DNA of 64,000 nt, taken from assembly GCA_964443225.1 (NCBI GenBank), contig CAYUCC010000002.1, forward strand, positions 73,327 through 137,326, given 5' to 3'. A model generated the notes under the pieces. It was given only the letters and a program-made list of their open reading frames with translations. It was not told the DNA's origin and searched no databases. This DNA comes from SSC4 sp964443225. Lineage in GTDB: Bacteria > Chloroflexota > Anaerolineae > SSC4 > Amarolineaceae. Positions 34,099 to 42,619 of this stretch are shown here, piece by piece. Within the stretch, counting starts at the first letter, position 1. Every line of letters starts with the position of its first letter. The translations under genes were made by a program, and so were the position numbers.

Positions 34099-35508
34099 AT
34101 GCCGCGTTCTGCCATCTCTATCGCCCTGGCACTTCTGTGCGCAGTGATCGTTGCACTCAATGTCCCCCTTTCGGCGGCCGCCTCGCCCGTGGCCGCACCC
34201 ACCCTGCTCCAGACTGACAAGCCCACCGCCGTCGTGCAGGGCAACGTCGTCAACGTACGCACCGGTCCCAGCGTGGTGTACAGTATCATCGGCCGTGTGC
34301 GTAAGGGGCAGAGCCTGCTTATTACGGGCAAAAATGACAACGCCAGCTGGTGGCGTGTCTGCTGTGTCGGTACCCGTGAAGGCTGGATCAGCGGCACGCT
34401 GGTCAAAACCGCAGGGGACATCAGCGGGGTCAGCGTGGTCGCCGCACCACCGCCGCCGACACGTGCCCCACGCGCCGCTGCACCTTCGGCCCCGGCACCC
34501 AACACCCGCGCCGCCGGCTTCTTCGGCTACGGCATCCAGGTCGATCCCAGTGCCGACAAGGGTTTCCTGGTCAATGCCATCAAGGGCATGGGATTCAACT
34601 GGATGAAGTTCCAGCTGCCGTGGAAGGACCTCGAAGGGCAGCCCGGCCAGGTCGACTGGGGTGGCACCGACAGCCTGATCGATGCCATGGCTGGTAATGG
34701 TGTCAACGTGCTGGCCAGCATCGTCAAAGCACCCAACTGGGCCCGCGCCGGTAATTCTGACCTGAGCGTCGAAGGACCGCCCGCCGACCCAGGCACCTAC
34801 GCCAATTTCGTGCGCGGCTTTGCGGCACGTTACTGCGGCCGCGTACAGGCCATCGAGGTGTGGAACGAGCAAAACCTGCACTACGAATGGGGCAATGAGC
34901 AGATCGACCCGGCACGCTACGTACGTTTACTCGCCGCGGCCTACGGTGCGATCAAGTCAGCCTGTCCGGGCATGATCGTGGTCAGCGGCGCGTTGACGCC
35001 CACGGGCGCCAAACCACCCCTGGGCATGGACGACATCGAGTACCTGCAGGCGATGTACCGCGCCGGGCTGCGCCGTTATTCTGACGCCGTCGGCGCCCAT
35101 CCCAGCGGCTACAACTGCCCGGCCGACGGCGATTGGCGCTCGGTGACCGATGGCAGCGCCGTATTTCGTGGACCCTACGACAATCGCCACCACTCCTGGT
35201 GTTTCCGTGGAACCATGGAGGGCTACCGCAACGTCATGGTAGCCAATGGTGACAGCGGAAAACGCATCTGGCCGACCGAGTTTGGTTGGGCTGTGTCAGG
35301 CAACCCACACCCCGGCTACGAGTACGCCCTGGACAATACGTCCGCCGAACAGGCCGAGTGGGCCGTACGAGCCTACCAGCTGGGGCGCAGCTGGGGCTGG
35401 GTAGGGCCGATGTTCCTGTGGAACCTGAACTTCGAGAACGGCGAGCAGAGTGCCTTCAAAGTTTGGGGCACGCCGACCTACCAGGCGCTCAGCGGGATGG
35501 GGAAGTGA
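34099..35508 (+). CDS. Secreted SH3b plus clan GH-A glycosidase
   Basis: A 469-residue exported protein. Start is the ATG 6 bp after AGGAGG; a GTG further up lacks a ribosome site. Signal peptide at about 1-30 (ending near PLSAAAS), SH3b domain at about 42-105 (VVNVRTGPSVVYSIIGRVRKGQ... EGWISGTLV), a short Ala/Pro linker, and a GH-A barrel at about 135-469 with acid/base E257 (EVWNEQN) and nucleophile E394 (WPTEFGW). The barrel is a near duplicate of the one encoded just upstream. The SH3b domain would tether it to the wall or a surface polymer while it cleaves glycans. Confidence 0.88.
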   Translation: MPRSAISIALALLCAVIVALNVPLSAAASPVAAPTLLQTDKPTAVVQGNVVNVRTGPSVVYSIIGRVRKGQSLLITGKNDNASWWRVCCVGTREGWISGTLVKTAGDISGVSVVAAPPPPTRAPRAAAPSAPAPNTRAAGFFGYGIQVDPSADKGFLVNAIKGMGFNWMKFQLPWKDLEGQPGQVDWGGTDSLIDAMAGNGVNVLASIVKAPNWARAGNSDLSVEGPPADPGTYANFVRGFAARYCGRVQAIEVWNEQNLHYEWGNEQIDPARYVRLLAAAYGAIKSACPGMIVVSGALTPTGAKPPLGMDDIEYLQAMYRAGLRRYSDAVGAHPSGYNCPADGDWRSVTDGSAVFRGPYDNRHHSWCFRGTMEGYRNVMVANGDSGKRIWPTEFGWAVSGNPHPGYEYALDNTSAEQAEWAVRAYQLGRSWGWVGPMFLWNLNFENGEQSAFKVWGTPTYQALSGMGK

Positions 35509-35560
35509 TTGGATTTTGGATTTTGGATGTTGGAGATAGAAGTTGGATGAAGGGTACGTT

Positions 35561-36928
35561 GTGTTGAGACGATATTACTTACTGGTGGTGATGCTGCTGG
35601 TGGCGCTGGTGCTTACGGCGTGTGGCCAGGCGGCACCGGAAGTCACCCCCACACCGACTAAGACACCCACGGCGGTTGCCGCCGAAGCTTCGGCGACCCC
35701 GGCGGCCACGGAACCGGCGGATGTGACTGCCACGCCGCTGCCGCCGGCGAACGAACCGACGTCGACGAGTGCACCGGACGCGAATACGCCCGCACCGGTC
35801 ACGGCAACCGCGGTGCCGGCCACACCCCAGGCCTTCGACCGCGGCTTCAAATCGCCCGATTTTGGCGTCCAGGCTTTTCCCTGGTGGCGTGCTGAAATTG
35901 CCGATCGTGATTTTGGGCTGATCGAAGACGCTGGTTTTTCCTGGGTCAAGGTCAACTTCCCCTGGCGCGAGATCGAGGGCGCGGGCAAAGGCCAGTTCGA
36001 CTGGACGGTGACCGACCGCATCGTCGACCAGGCCCTGGCACACAACCTGAAGCTGCTGGTGCGCGTCGACAGCCAGCCCAAGTGGGCGGGTGGCGGTTTC
36101 CCGTGCAATGGGCCGCCGGACAACTACAACGACTTCAAAGACTTTTTGACCGCCGTGGCCAGCCGTTACACGTGGAAGGTCCAGGCCTACCAGATCTGGA
36201 ACGAGCCCAACCTGAACCGGCCCGACGGCGGCGGTGAATGGGGCTGCCAGCCGCCCAATGCCGCCGAGTATGCACGCCTCCTGCAGGCGGCCTACGCTGG
36301 CGTCAAGGCCGGTGCCCCCCAGGCGACGGTCATCTCCGCCGGGCTGACGCCCACCGGAAGCGGATTGCCCGTGGCCATCCCCGACGACCAGTTCCTGGAG
36401 CAGCTTTACCAGGCGATGGGCGGCAGCAGCGATGGTTACTTCGACGTCCTCGGTGTGCACGCCGCCGGCTTCGCCGCCGCACCCAGCGTCAGCCCCGATG
36501 AAGCCGCCGCCGACAAGGCACGCTACGGCGGGGAGCGCTTCTTCACCTTCCGGCGCGTCGAAGACCTGCGCAAGATCATGGAGAAGTACGGCGACGCTGA
36601 TAAGAAGGTGGCCGTGCTCGAGTTTGGCTGGACCACGGATGCGCGGCCGGACTCACCCTACCACTGGCACGCCGTCAGCGAAGAAACCCAGGGCCAGTAC
36701 CTGGTCGATGCGTTCGAGTGGGCCAAGGACAACTGGCAGCCCTGGATCGGCCTGATGACCGTCGTCTACATGCCGGACGTCGACTGGACCGAGGCCCAGG
36801 AGCAGTACTGGTGGTCGATCATGAAGCCGAGCAACATCGACGAACTCCACCTGCGTCCCGCCTACGTCATGCTGCGCCAGTACATCCGTGAGCAGCGCGG
36901 CCTGCCGCCTAACTGGCCACCGCAGTAG
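35561..36928 (+). CDS. Lipoprotein clan GH-A glycosidase
   Basis: A 455-residue lipoprotein. The start chosen is a GTG 6 bp behind GAAGGG; it gives MLRRYYLLVVMLLVALVLTAC with a good lipobox (LTAC). A Thr/Pro-rich spacer (about 25-95) precedes the GH-A barrel, with acid/base E215 (QIWNEPN) and nucleophile E354 (VLEFGW). It is more distant from the two upstream barrels than they are from each other and lacks their Cys-Phe-Arg-Gly segment. The lgt product encoded elsewhere in this window would lipidate it. Substrate unknown. Confidence 0.87.
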   Translation: MLRRYYLLVVMLLVALVLTACGQAAPEVTPTPTKTPTAVAAEASATPAATEPADVTATPLPPANEPTSTSAPDANTPAPVTATAVPATPQAFDRGFKSPDFGVQAFPWWRAEIADRDFGLIEDAGFSWVKVNFPWREIEGAGKGQFDWTVTDRIVDQALAHNLKLLVRVDSQPKWAGGGFPCNGPPDNYNDFKDFLTAVASRYTWKVQAYQIWNEPNLNRPDGGGEWGCQPPNAAEYARLLQAAYAGVKAGAPQATVISAGLTPTGSGLPVAIPDDQFLEQLYQAMGGSSDGYFDVLGVHAAGFAAAPSVSPDEAAADKARYGGERFFTFRRVEDLRKIMEKYGDADKKVAVLEFGWTTDARPDSPYHWHAVSEETQGQYLVDAFEWAKDNWQPWIGLMTVVYMPDVDWTEAQEQYWWSIMKPSNIDELHLRPAYVMLRQYIREQRGLPPNWPPQ

Positions 36929-36950
36929 TTTTTTACCGCAGAGAACACAC

Positions 36951-36987
36951 AGGGCACACAGAGATTGTAAGGATTTCTGTGTGCCCT
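36951..36987. terminator. Convergent hairpin between glycosidase and esterase
   Basis: 12-bp perfect arms (AGGGCACACAGA and TCTGTGTGCCCT) overlap the stop codon of the opposing esterase gene. It follows a CGCAGAGAACACACAG stretch. It probably ends transcription from one or both sides. Confidence 0.65.
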
Positions 36988-37819
36988 ACGGCCTCAGCAA
37001 AAACGCCAACGGGATATCGACGCGTGCCCGCCAGGCTGGCTCGTTGTGTTCGGCGCCCTCGAACTTCATGGTAAGCCAGTCGGAGCCGGGTTGGTAACCG
37101 GCCGCCAGCAGGTGGGCATCCATGCGTCGCTGGAATGGCTCGTACCCGGCATCCAGCGTGGCCGTGCCGAAGTCGAAGTACAGGCGGTGGTTGCCCGGCG
37201 GTGGCAGTGCTGCGCCAAACCAATCCACCATGACATCATTACCGATCGGCCAGTGCGTCGAGAGACAGCCGGCGCCGCCAAACAGGTCGGGATATTCGAC
37301 CAGGGCATACAGCGAAATCAACCCGCCCATACTCGAACCCATGACGAACGTGTGTGGTTGGTCGGGCAACGTCCAGTAGGTGGCGTCGATGAACGGTTTG
37401 AGCTCCTGCGTGAGGAAGCACAGATAGTCATCTGCCACGGGATCCCCACCCGACTCTGCCACGAAAGCCGAACGCACCGCGGCGGCCTCAGGCATGCGCA
37501 GCGGCTTTTCGGGCATATAGTCCCGCCGCCGGTCGGGGCTGTTCCAGATGCCAACGATGATGGCACCGGGCAAACCGGCGTCCCGCATCAGCCGCACCAT
37601 CGCCTCATCGACTCCCCAATCGATACCGTACGCCGCCCATGCCGGCTCGAACAGATTCTGCCCATCGTGCATGTAAATCACGGCGTAACGCCGGTCCGGC
37701 GCCTCACCATACCCCGGCGGACACCACACATCGACATGCCGTGCCGCCACATACCGCGACCCAAACGCCGCATGCCGCGCCACCGATCCGCTCCCATCCG
37801 CAAGCTCGATCTTGTTCAT
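36986..37819 (-). CDS. Alpha/beta-hydrolase esterase (enterochelin-esterase-like)
   Basis: A 277-residue protein of the putative-esterase (esterase D/Fes-like) group. Start is the ATG behind GAGG; an upstream TTG-ATG pair overlaps the ribosome site. The nucleophile elbow is GSSMGG (Ser near residue 161). VDVWCPPGYG and YAVIYMHDGQNLF are typical of the N-terminal strand and oxyanion region. A late His lies in FEGAEHNEPAW and the acidic residue probably in FDFGTATLDAG. No signal peptide. Substrates of this group range from siderophore esters to acylated sugars; near glycosidases a carbohydrate-ester role is possible but unproven. Confidence 0.87.
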   Translation of the reverse strand: MNKIELADGSGSVARHAAFGSRYVAARHVDVWCPPGYGEAPDRRYAVIYMHDGQNLFEPAWAAYGIDWGVDEAMVRLMRDAGLPGAIIVGIWNSPDRRRDYMPEKPLRMPEAAAVRSAFVAESGGDPVADDYLCFLTQELKPFIDATYWTLPDQPHTFVMGSSMGGLISLYALVEYPDLFGGAGCLSTHWPIGNDVMVDWFGAALPPPGNHRLYFDFGTATLDAGYEPFQRRMDAHLLAAGYQPGSDWLTMKFEGAEHNEPAWRARVDIPLAFLLRP

Positions 37820-37920
37820 GCCTGTACCTCGCATCAATGTGTCGGTTGGAGAGGCTCACGAAACGCCGCGAAGATCGCATAAGTATTATACTTCCGGCTC
37901 GAACTACCACCCAAAACCCG

Positions 37921-37978
37921 GTCAATTTTGGATTTTGGATATCAATCCAAAATCCAAAATCCAAAATCCAAAATTGAC
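37921..37978. repeat. Inverted AATCCAAA array supplying the -35 of the T-box promoter
   Basis: Perfect 20-bp arms (37921-37940 and 37959-37978, GTCAATTTTGG... and ...CCAAAATTGAC) flank more AATCCAAA units. The right arm ends in TTGAC, the start of the promoter -35 box. Confidence 0.75.
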
Positions 37979-38002
37979 ACCCCCTTCTCCCTATGGTATC
38001 CT
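37974..38002 (+). promoter_or_regulatory. Promoter of the T-box/aspS transcript
   Basis: TTGACA (37974-37979), 17-bp spacer, TATCCT (37997-38002). The expected start near 38009 lies just before the conserved T-box stem I. Confidence 0.7.
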
Positions 38003-38009
38003 CCCTCCC

Positions 38010-38289
38010 CACAACCGCACACCGATCGCGATGACGGAGAGAGTACGCAGGAAGCTGCAGCCCAGAGAGTGACCACCCGCTGCGACGGTCGCCTGCCAGG
38101 CCTGCCGAAAGACCCTCCCGAGCTGCGGAACCCAACGCAGGTCCTTGACCTGCCAGTAGGCCCCGCCGGCAGCGCCCGTTACGCGCCGAAGGTCACAGCA
38201 GACCAACAAGGTTTTCGCCGTGAGGTGAAAACGAACCAAGGTGGCACCACGAGCCGCGCCTCTCGTCCTTGGAGACGAGGGCGTTTTTT
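38010..38289 (+). ncRNA. T-box leader (tRNA-sensing riboswitch) upstream of AspRS
   Basis: The leader carries the T-box landmarks in order. Stem I starts with GCGATGA...AGAGAGTA (38028-38045) and has CAGAGAG (38063-38069). A long middle region follows, then the T-box AACCAAGGTGGCACCACG (38234-38251) and an intrinsic terminator. TGGC (38242-38245) would pair with a tRNA ending GCCA, that is, with G at position 73, as in tRNA-Asn and tRNA-Asp. The specifier codon is not certain. The helix CTGCAGC/GCTGCGG places AAC (38134-38136, Asn) within the expected loop; GAC (38147-38149, Asp) is further down. Uncharged tRNA binding would favour the antiterminator and switch on the synthetase. Confidence 0.9.
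38257..38289 (+). terminator. T-box-controlled intrinsic terminator
   Basis: CGCC-T-CTCGTC pairs with GACGAG-GGCG around a CTTGGA loop, followed by six T. The 5' arm directly follows the T-box sequence, as needed for exclusive antiterminator/terminator folding. Confidence 0.9.
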
Positions 38290-38362
38290 ATTGGCGGCTG
38301 GCTGGACCCTGTTACGTCCGCCGCCCACAACGGGTCCTGCGGACCGTATTCAGGGAGGCATC

Positions 38363-39790
38363 ATGCCACACATCGACACCTTGAGCACGCCGCACCCGCC
38401 GGCAGATTTGCCAGCGGGTGCTGTTTCCCAGCCGGCGAACGATCCAGCGCCGGCCCGCGTGCGCACGATCGACGCGCCAGCCTGCGTCGGGCAGCGGATC
38501 AAACTTCATGGCTGGGTGCACCGCCTGCGCCAGATCGGCGCACTCAACTTTCTTGTTCTGCGCGATGGTTATGGCCTGTTCCAGGCGGTTGTGGCCAGCG
38601 AAGCACTGCAGCCGCTGGCCGGTTACGTCGAAGGCAGCGTCGTGGAACTGGTGGGCACCGCCGTGGCCGAGCCCCAGGCACCGGGCGGGGTCGAGCTGCA
38701 CGACGTCACGCTGACGGTTCTCAGCGGCGTGACAGAACAGCCGCCCTTCGAGATCAACAAAAAACAAGTCAAGGCCGGCCTGGCCACCTTTCTCGACCAC
38801 GCCGTCGTGGGTCTGCGGCACCCCGACAAGCAGGCGCTCTTCCGCCTCAGCGCCGCCGTGATGGCGGGCTTTCGCGCCACGCTGACAGCGCAGGGCTTCA
38901 CCGAGATGCAAACACCCAAGCTGGTCGCCTCGGCCACCGAAAGCGGCGCCAACGTCTTCAAGGTCGACTATTTCGGCCGACCCGCCTACCTCGCGCAGAG
39001 CCCGCAGTTTTACAAGCAGACGATGGTCGGCATCTTCGAGCGTGTCTTCGAGGTGGGGCCGGTCTTTCGCGCCGAACCGCACGATACGACGCGCCACATC
39101 AACGAGTACGTCAGCCTGGACGTGGAATTTGGGTTTATCCACGACCACTTCGATGTGATGGCAATGTTGGGCACGGTGCTGCGTGGCATCCTGGCGCAGC
39201 TCGAAACGACCTGCGCGACACAGTTGGTGCAGCTCAAGGTGCGGTGGCCGGCCTTTGCCGCAGCAGCGGACACGTCCATCGACCGGGGCGGTTGGGTGGC
39301 CGGTATTCCCTGGGTCTATTTCCCCGCCGCCCAGGAGCTGATCTACCGCGCTACCGGCGAAGACTGCCGCGGTGAACCCGACCTGGCGCCGGGGCACGAG
39401 CGCTGGCTGGGCCAGTGGGCCTTGAAGCAGTTTGGCAGCGACTTCCTGTTCGTCACCGGCTATCCGATGGGGAAGCGCCCCTTCTACACCCATCCCAATC
39501 CAGCCGACCCGGCCTACTCCAACAGCTTCGACCTGCTGTTTCGCGGCACCGAGCTGGTGACCGGGGGTCAGCGGCTGCACCGCTACGATGATTACCTGGC
39601 CGCGCTCGCCGCGCAGGGTGTCACTGACCTGGAACCGTTCCAGGCTTATCTCGAAGTTTTCAAGTACGGTATGCCGCCGCACGGTGGGTTTGCGATTGGG
39701 TTGGAGCGGTTCTTGATGCAGCTGTTGGAGTTGGACAACATTCGGTTGGTAACCCTGTTCCCGCGCGATCTCACCCGCCTGGCACCGTGA
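38363..39790 (+). CDS. aspS: Aspartyl-tRNA synthetase, archaeal type (probably non-discriminating)
   Basis: A 475-residue class II synthetase that charges tRNA with aspartate. Start is the ATG behind AGGGAGG. An unusual 40-residue Pro/Ala-rich leader precedes the OB-fold anticodon domain (GWVHRLRQIGALNFLVLRD). The catalytic core has motif 2 (FRAEPHDTTRHINEYVSLDVEFGF) and motif 3 (GFAIGLERF). ATESGANVFKVDYF and LAQSPQ mark the archaeal AspRS2 group, not the large bacterial AspRS and not AsnRS. In several bacteria AspRS2 serves tRNA-Asn and works with GatCAB to make Asn-tRNA. A T-box that accepts G73 tRNAs would fit such a role. Confidence 0.93.
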   Translation: MPHIDTLSTPHPPADLPAGAVSQPANDPAPARVRTIDAPACVGQRIKLHGWVHRLRQIGALNFLVLRDGYGLFQAVVASEALQPLAGYVEGSVVELVGTAVAEPQAPGGVELHDVTLTVLSGVTEQPPFEINKKQVKAGLATFLDHAVVGLRHPDKQALFRLSAAVMAGFRATLTAQGFTEMQTPKLVASATESGANVFKVDYFGRPAYLAQSPQFYKQTMVGIFERVFEVGPVFRAEPHDTTRHINEYVSLDVEFGFIHDHFDVMAMLGTVLRGILAQLETTCATQLVQLKVRWPAFAAAADTSIDRGGWVAGIPWVYFPAAQELIYRATGEDCRGEPDLAPGHERWLGQWALKQFGSDFLFVTGYPMGKRPFYTHPNPADPAYSNSFDLLFRGTELVTGGQRLHRYDDYLAALAAQGVTDLEPFQAYLEVFKYGMPPHGGFAIGLERFLMQLLELDNIRLVTLFPRDLTRLAP

Positions 39791-39853
39791 GGGTGGGTGC
39801 TTTTCGCGCGGTCACCAGCAGTGAGGCAGGGTGCCGTGTCCCAGATGAGCGAT

Positions 39854-39885
39854 GCCCCGCCACTGGTTCCAGTGGCGGGGCTTTG
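39854..39885 (+). terminator. Terminator of the aspS transcript
   Basis: 13-bp perfect arms (GCCCCGCCACTGG and CCAGTGGCGGGGC) with a tiny loop, then TTTGTGT, about 65 bp after the stop. Confidence 0.75.
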
Positions 39886-39920
39886 TGTCGGAGAACGAGC
39901 GGCCGCTGCGCCGGCCGATC

Positions 39921-41024
39921 CTACTTGATGACCGGCGGCTCGTGATCGTCATCCCGTGGCCGGCAGCCGTCGATGGCGGGATGAATCACCCAGCGGTTTT
40001 CGGGCTGGCGCTGCTCGTCCCAGGTCTTCTGCTGCGGCGGCGTCATACCGGTCGGCGCCCCGCCCGGACCATCCCGGTCGGGTGGTGGTACTTCTGACGT
40101 CAGCGTACACCAGCGTTTGACTACGGATTCGGGATCGGGTGGATAATCGGCTTTGGTACCGGCTTTGCGGATCGTCTTCAGTGGGTGGAGTTCATTCCAG
40201 CCGGAATGGCCGCCATCCCACGTCCAACGACCGGTGACGACGACCAGGTCGCCGAGCTCCAGCTTGCCCGCTTCGGGATCGACGCGCGCGTCACTCGCGT
40301 TGCCATCATCGGCCGCAAACCAGGCGACGACCAGCGCGGCGGCGATGATCGGTGCCAGCAAGACCTTGGCAATGGCGCAGATAACCCAGCCGATGATGGG
40401 GATTTTGCAGAATTTGCTGCCCAGGCCGAGGCTCTGGATGTCCTGCAGCGTCTTCAGGAGGTCGTGGATGCGTGATCCCTCGGCTTCGACGTGGAAAACG
40501 GGAACACGAATGTTTTCTTTCAGCGGGATCATGGTATTGAAGCCACCGATGGCATAGGCATCCACGATGTCCACGTCCACGAAGTACGGGTCGTAGTGTT
40601 TGCTGCCGGAAGGTGTGCGTGGCTCTGGCATGTCGGCCTGTTCGCTGATGAGCTGACCCTGGATCTCGGTCTTGGCCTCCTGCCAGCTTTTGTCCCCGTC
40701 CTTGCCCACGAAGTCGCCGAGTGACGAGGGATACAGCATCAGGTTGATGGAAAAATCGTTATCGACGCTGTCGGGGAACGGTTTGTCCTCGACCGTCTCG
40801 AAGCCAACGATACGCCCGACGGCGCAGCGATCACCGCCCAGGCACACCAGCTTCTTGTTGAGCATGTAATCGAGCGCTTCCTCCAGTATAGAAAGACCCG
40901 CATACACTGCCACCGCCGGGTTGCTCAGGAGGATGCCCAACCCGGCCAATACCGCTTCCAGGGTGAAGTCCGGGTTTTCGTAATCGTGGGGATCCACGCA
41001 CTGCGTATACGATTTGAAAGCCAT
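39921..41024 (-). CDS. Conserved-looking protein of unknown function with one membrane segment
   Basis: A 367-residue protein I cannot assign. It is Asp/Pro-rich with a soluble N-terminal half (CLGGDRCAVGRIVGFETVEDKPFPDSVDNDFSINLMLYP). A single hydrophobic segment lies near 212-238 (IIGWVICAIAKVLLAPIIAAALVVAWF), followed by a beta-rich stretch (LGDLVVVTGRWTWDGGHSGWNELHPLKTI) and a charged tail. No signal peptide, no catalytic motif. It starts within the stop codon of the next gene upstream (TGATG), so the two are translationally coupled and probably act together. Confidence 0.72.
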   Translation of the reverse strand: MAFKSYTQCVDPHDYENPDFTLEAVLAGLGILLSNPAVAVYAGLSILEEALDYMLNKKLVCLGGDRCAVGRIVGFETVEDKPFPDSVDNDFSINLMLYPSSLGDFVGKDGDKSWQEAKTEIQGQLISEQADMPEPRTPSGSKHYDPYFVDVDIVDAYAIGGFNTMIPLKENIRVPVFHVEAEGSRIHDLLKTLQDIQSLGLGSKFCKIPIIGWVICAIAKVLLAPIIAAALVVAWFAADDGNASDARVDPEAGKLELGDLVVVTGRWTWDGGHSGWNELHPLKTIRKAGTKADYPPDPESVVKRWCTLTSEVPPPDRDGPGGAPTGMTPPQQKTWDEQRQPENRWVIHPAIDGCRPRDDDHEPPVIK

Positions 41025-42103
41025 CAGTTCCCCCTTCTGCCTTTGGTGCGGGCGGCAGTCCCTTCAGCATACAGTGTGACACCGCCAAGCAGCACCGCGC
41101 CGTCCATCGCGTTGACGTTGAATCCCATGCGGCCTTCGAACCCGTTTGGCGCCAGGGCCATGACGGTGACTTCCTGCACCTGACCCGATTTCAGGGTGAA
41201 CTCAGCCGGTTCCAGGTTAAGCTGCCAACCGGGTGGCAAAGAACTGCCACCCTCCGAATGACGGGCAACCGCCTCACGCATCCGGCGCTCGCGTTCTTCG
41301 GCGGTCATGTCGGCCGAGTCCGCCGGCTCTTCACGGCAGGGGCGCGTGCCCGGCAGTGCATAGCCGTCGGCCTGCAGGCGCACGGTGCGCGGCTGGCGAC
41401 CACCGTTGCGCACGGGGAAGCGGAAGGTTGCGCGGGGCGAATTCAGCGGTTTGACGTCGACGTTGGTCTGGCCCAGGTTGTTCAGCGGGTTGGCGTCATC
41501 GAACCACACCAGCTCGACCTGCACGCAGTAATGGCCAGGTGCCGGTGGCGTGGTCCAGGTTTGCCGCGCAAACGCCGGGCACAGCGCAGACCCTTTGACG
41601 CCGAGATCGATCGAGGTGGTGCCGATGGGATGGTTTTCCATGCCCACGCCAAAACTCATGTAGGAGAAGCGCACGGGCATGCCAACAACGGGCGAGAGCG
41701 CCGAGCCATTCCATACCCTGGCCACGATCTCATACTCGGTGGCAGGTTGGAGGGTGTGCGGATCGACCACAACCCCACCCTTTTCGACGTGGATGTCGGG
41801 GTTGTCCCAGGTGACTGGAAGTCCCAGGCTCATCAGGTAGTACTGATCGTAGATCAGTGGATCGGGACGCCGGTAAATCGTGGAAGGTACGGGTTGGCAG
41901 TCGGCCCGTGATTTTGGCCGCTTGGGGCGTGCCTCCGGTGTGGGACGGCACTGGCCGCGCAGATACGCGCGGATCGTCAGGATGCCCAGGACCAGGGTCA
42001 GGATCCAGGAGCCGATGCGCACGATTTGCTTGAAGGACACGTTACACGAGGTTTTGGCAGGTTGATCGGCGGGTGTTTTGCACTTGCTGCACAATGGTGA
42101 CAC
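41024..42103 (-). CDS. Membrane-anchored Ig-like (CARDB-type) protein of unknown function
   Basis: A 359-residue protein. I start at the GTG behind GGGAGGTGA, giving VSPLCSKCKTPADQP; the longer frame has no ribosome site. A short CxxC N-terminus precedes a membrane segment (about 30-50, IGSWILTLVLGILTIRAYL). The outer part has a CARDB-like beta sandwich (LQPATEYEIVARVWNGSALSPVVGMPVRFSY... WFDDANPLNNLGQTNVDVKPL) and a second beta region near the C-terminus (FTLKSGQVQEVTVMALAPNGFEG). No enzyme motif. Coupled to the downstream gene by a one-base stop/start overlap. The pair may form a surface complex; this is inference. Confidence 0.73.
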   Translation of the reverse strand: MSPLCSKCKTPADQPAKTSCNVSFKQIVRIGSWILTLVLGILTIRAYLRGQCRPTPEARPKRPKSRADCQPVPSTIYRRPDPLIYDQYYLMSLGLPVTWDNPDIHVEKGGVVVDPHTLQPATEYEIVARVWNGSALSPVVGMPVRFSYMSFGVGMENHPIGTTSIDLGVKGSALCPAFARQTWTTPPAPGHYCVQVELVWFDDANPLNNLGQTNVDVKPLNSPRATFRFPVRNGGRQPRTVRLQADGYALPGTRPCREEPADSADMTAEERERRMREAVARHSEGGSSLPPGWQLNLEPAEFTLKSGQVQEVTVMALAPNGFEGRMGFNVNAMDGAVLLGGVTLYAEGTAARTKGRRGN

Positions 42104-42217
42104 GAGATTCACCTCCCTGGCTGTCTGCGGCGCACACCGCGGTGCCCATTGCACCGCCGTACCTGGCCGTGTCCGACAGCCTCACTGCGCTGATTATACA
42201 CCTGCGCGCCGAGGAGG

Positions 42218-42619
42218 TCAACGCTTGGTTTTCACCGCCTTCGGCCGTACCAGTTGCACGAAGACATATCCATAACCGACTGCCAGCAGCAGTTCGGGGA
42301 TCACAAACGCCCAGCCCCACGCGTTGAGCAGTCCGGAGGCGAGGCCACCAAAGCTCACGATGGCGGTGGCTGTCACGACCAGCAGATTGCCCAGGCTGAG
42401 GGCGCGCATCGTGGCCGGCTCCTGGGCATGGCGTGCCATGCCCAGCATGACCCCGGCACCCAACACCGCGGCGCCAAAATAGCGCGTTTGCAGCACGGCG
42501 GTGTCACTTACCTGCAAACCCAGCGTCTGCAAATACGCCGCAGGCATCAGCAGCGTGACCACGCCATACATGAAACCAAAGATCGCCGTAGTTGACAAGA
42601 GCACTGTGAGCAGTCGCAT
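42218..42619 (-). CDS. Small four-helix membrane protein
   Basis: A 133-residue protein with about four membrane segments and a basic end (VRPKAVKTKR). I take the second of two adjacent ATGs, behind GGAGG. The pattern is like small uncharacterised DUF4345-type membrane proteins, but I cannot name a family with confidence. The start codon and the first five or so codons are copied several times upstream in a 139-bp tandem repeat, so the native promoter region has been displaced or multiplied. Confidence 0.7.
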   Translation of the reverse strand: MRLLTVLLSTTAIFGFMYGVVTLLMPAAYLQTLGLQVSDTAVLQTRYFGAAVLGAGVMLGMARHAQEPATMRALSLGNLLVVTATAIVSFGGLASGLLNAWGWAFVIPELLLAVGYGYVFVQLVRPKAVKTKR

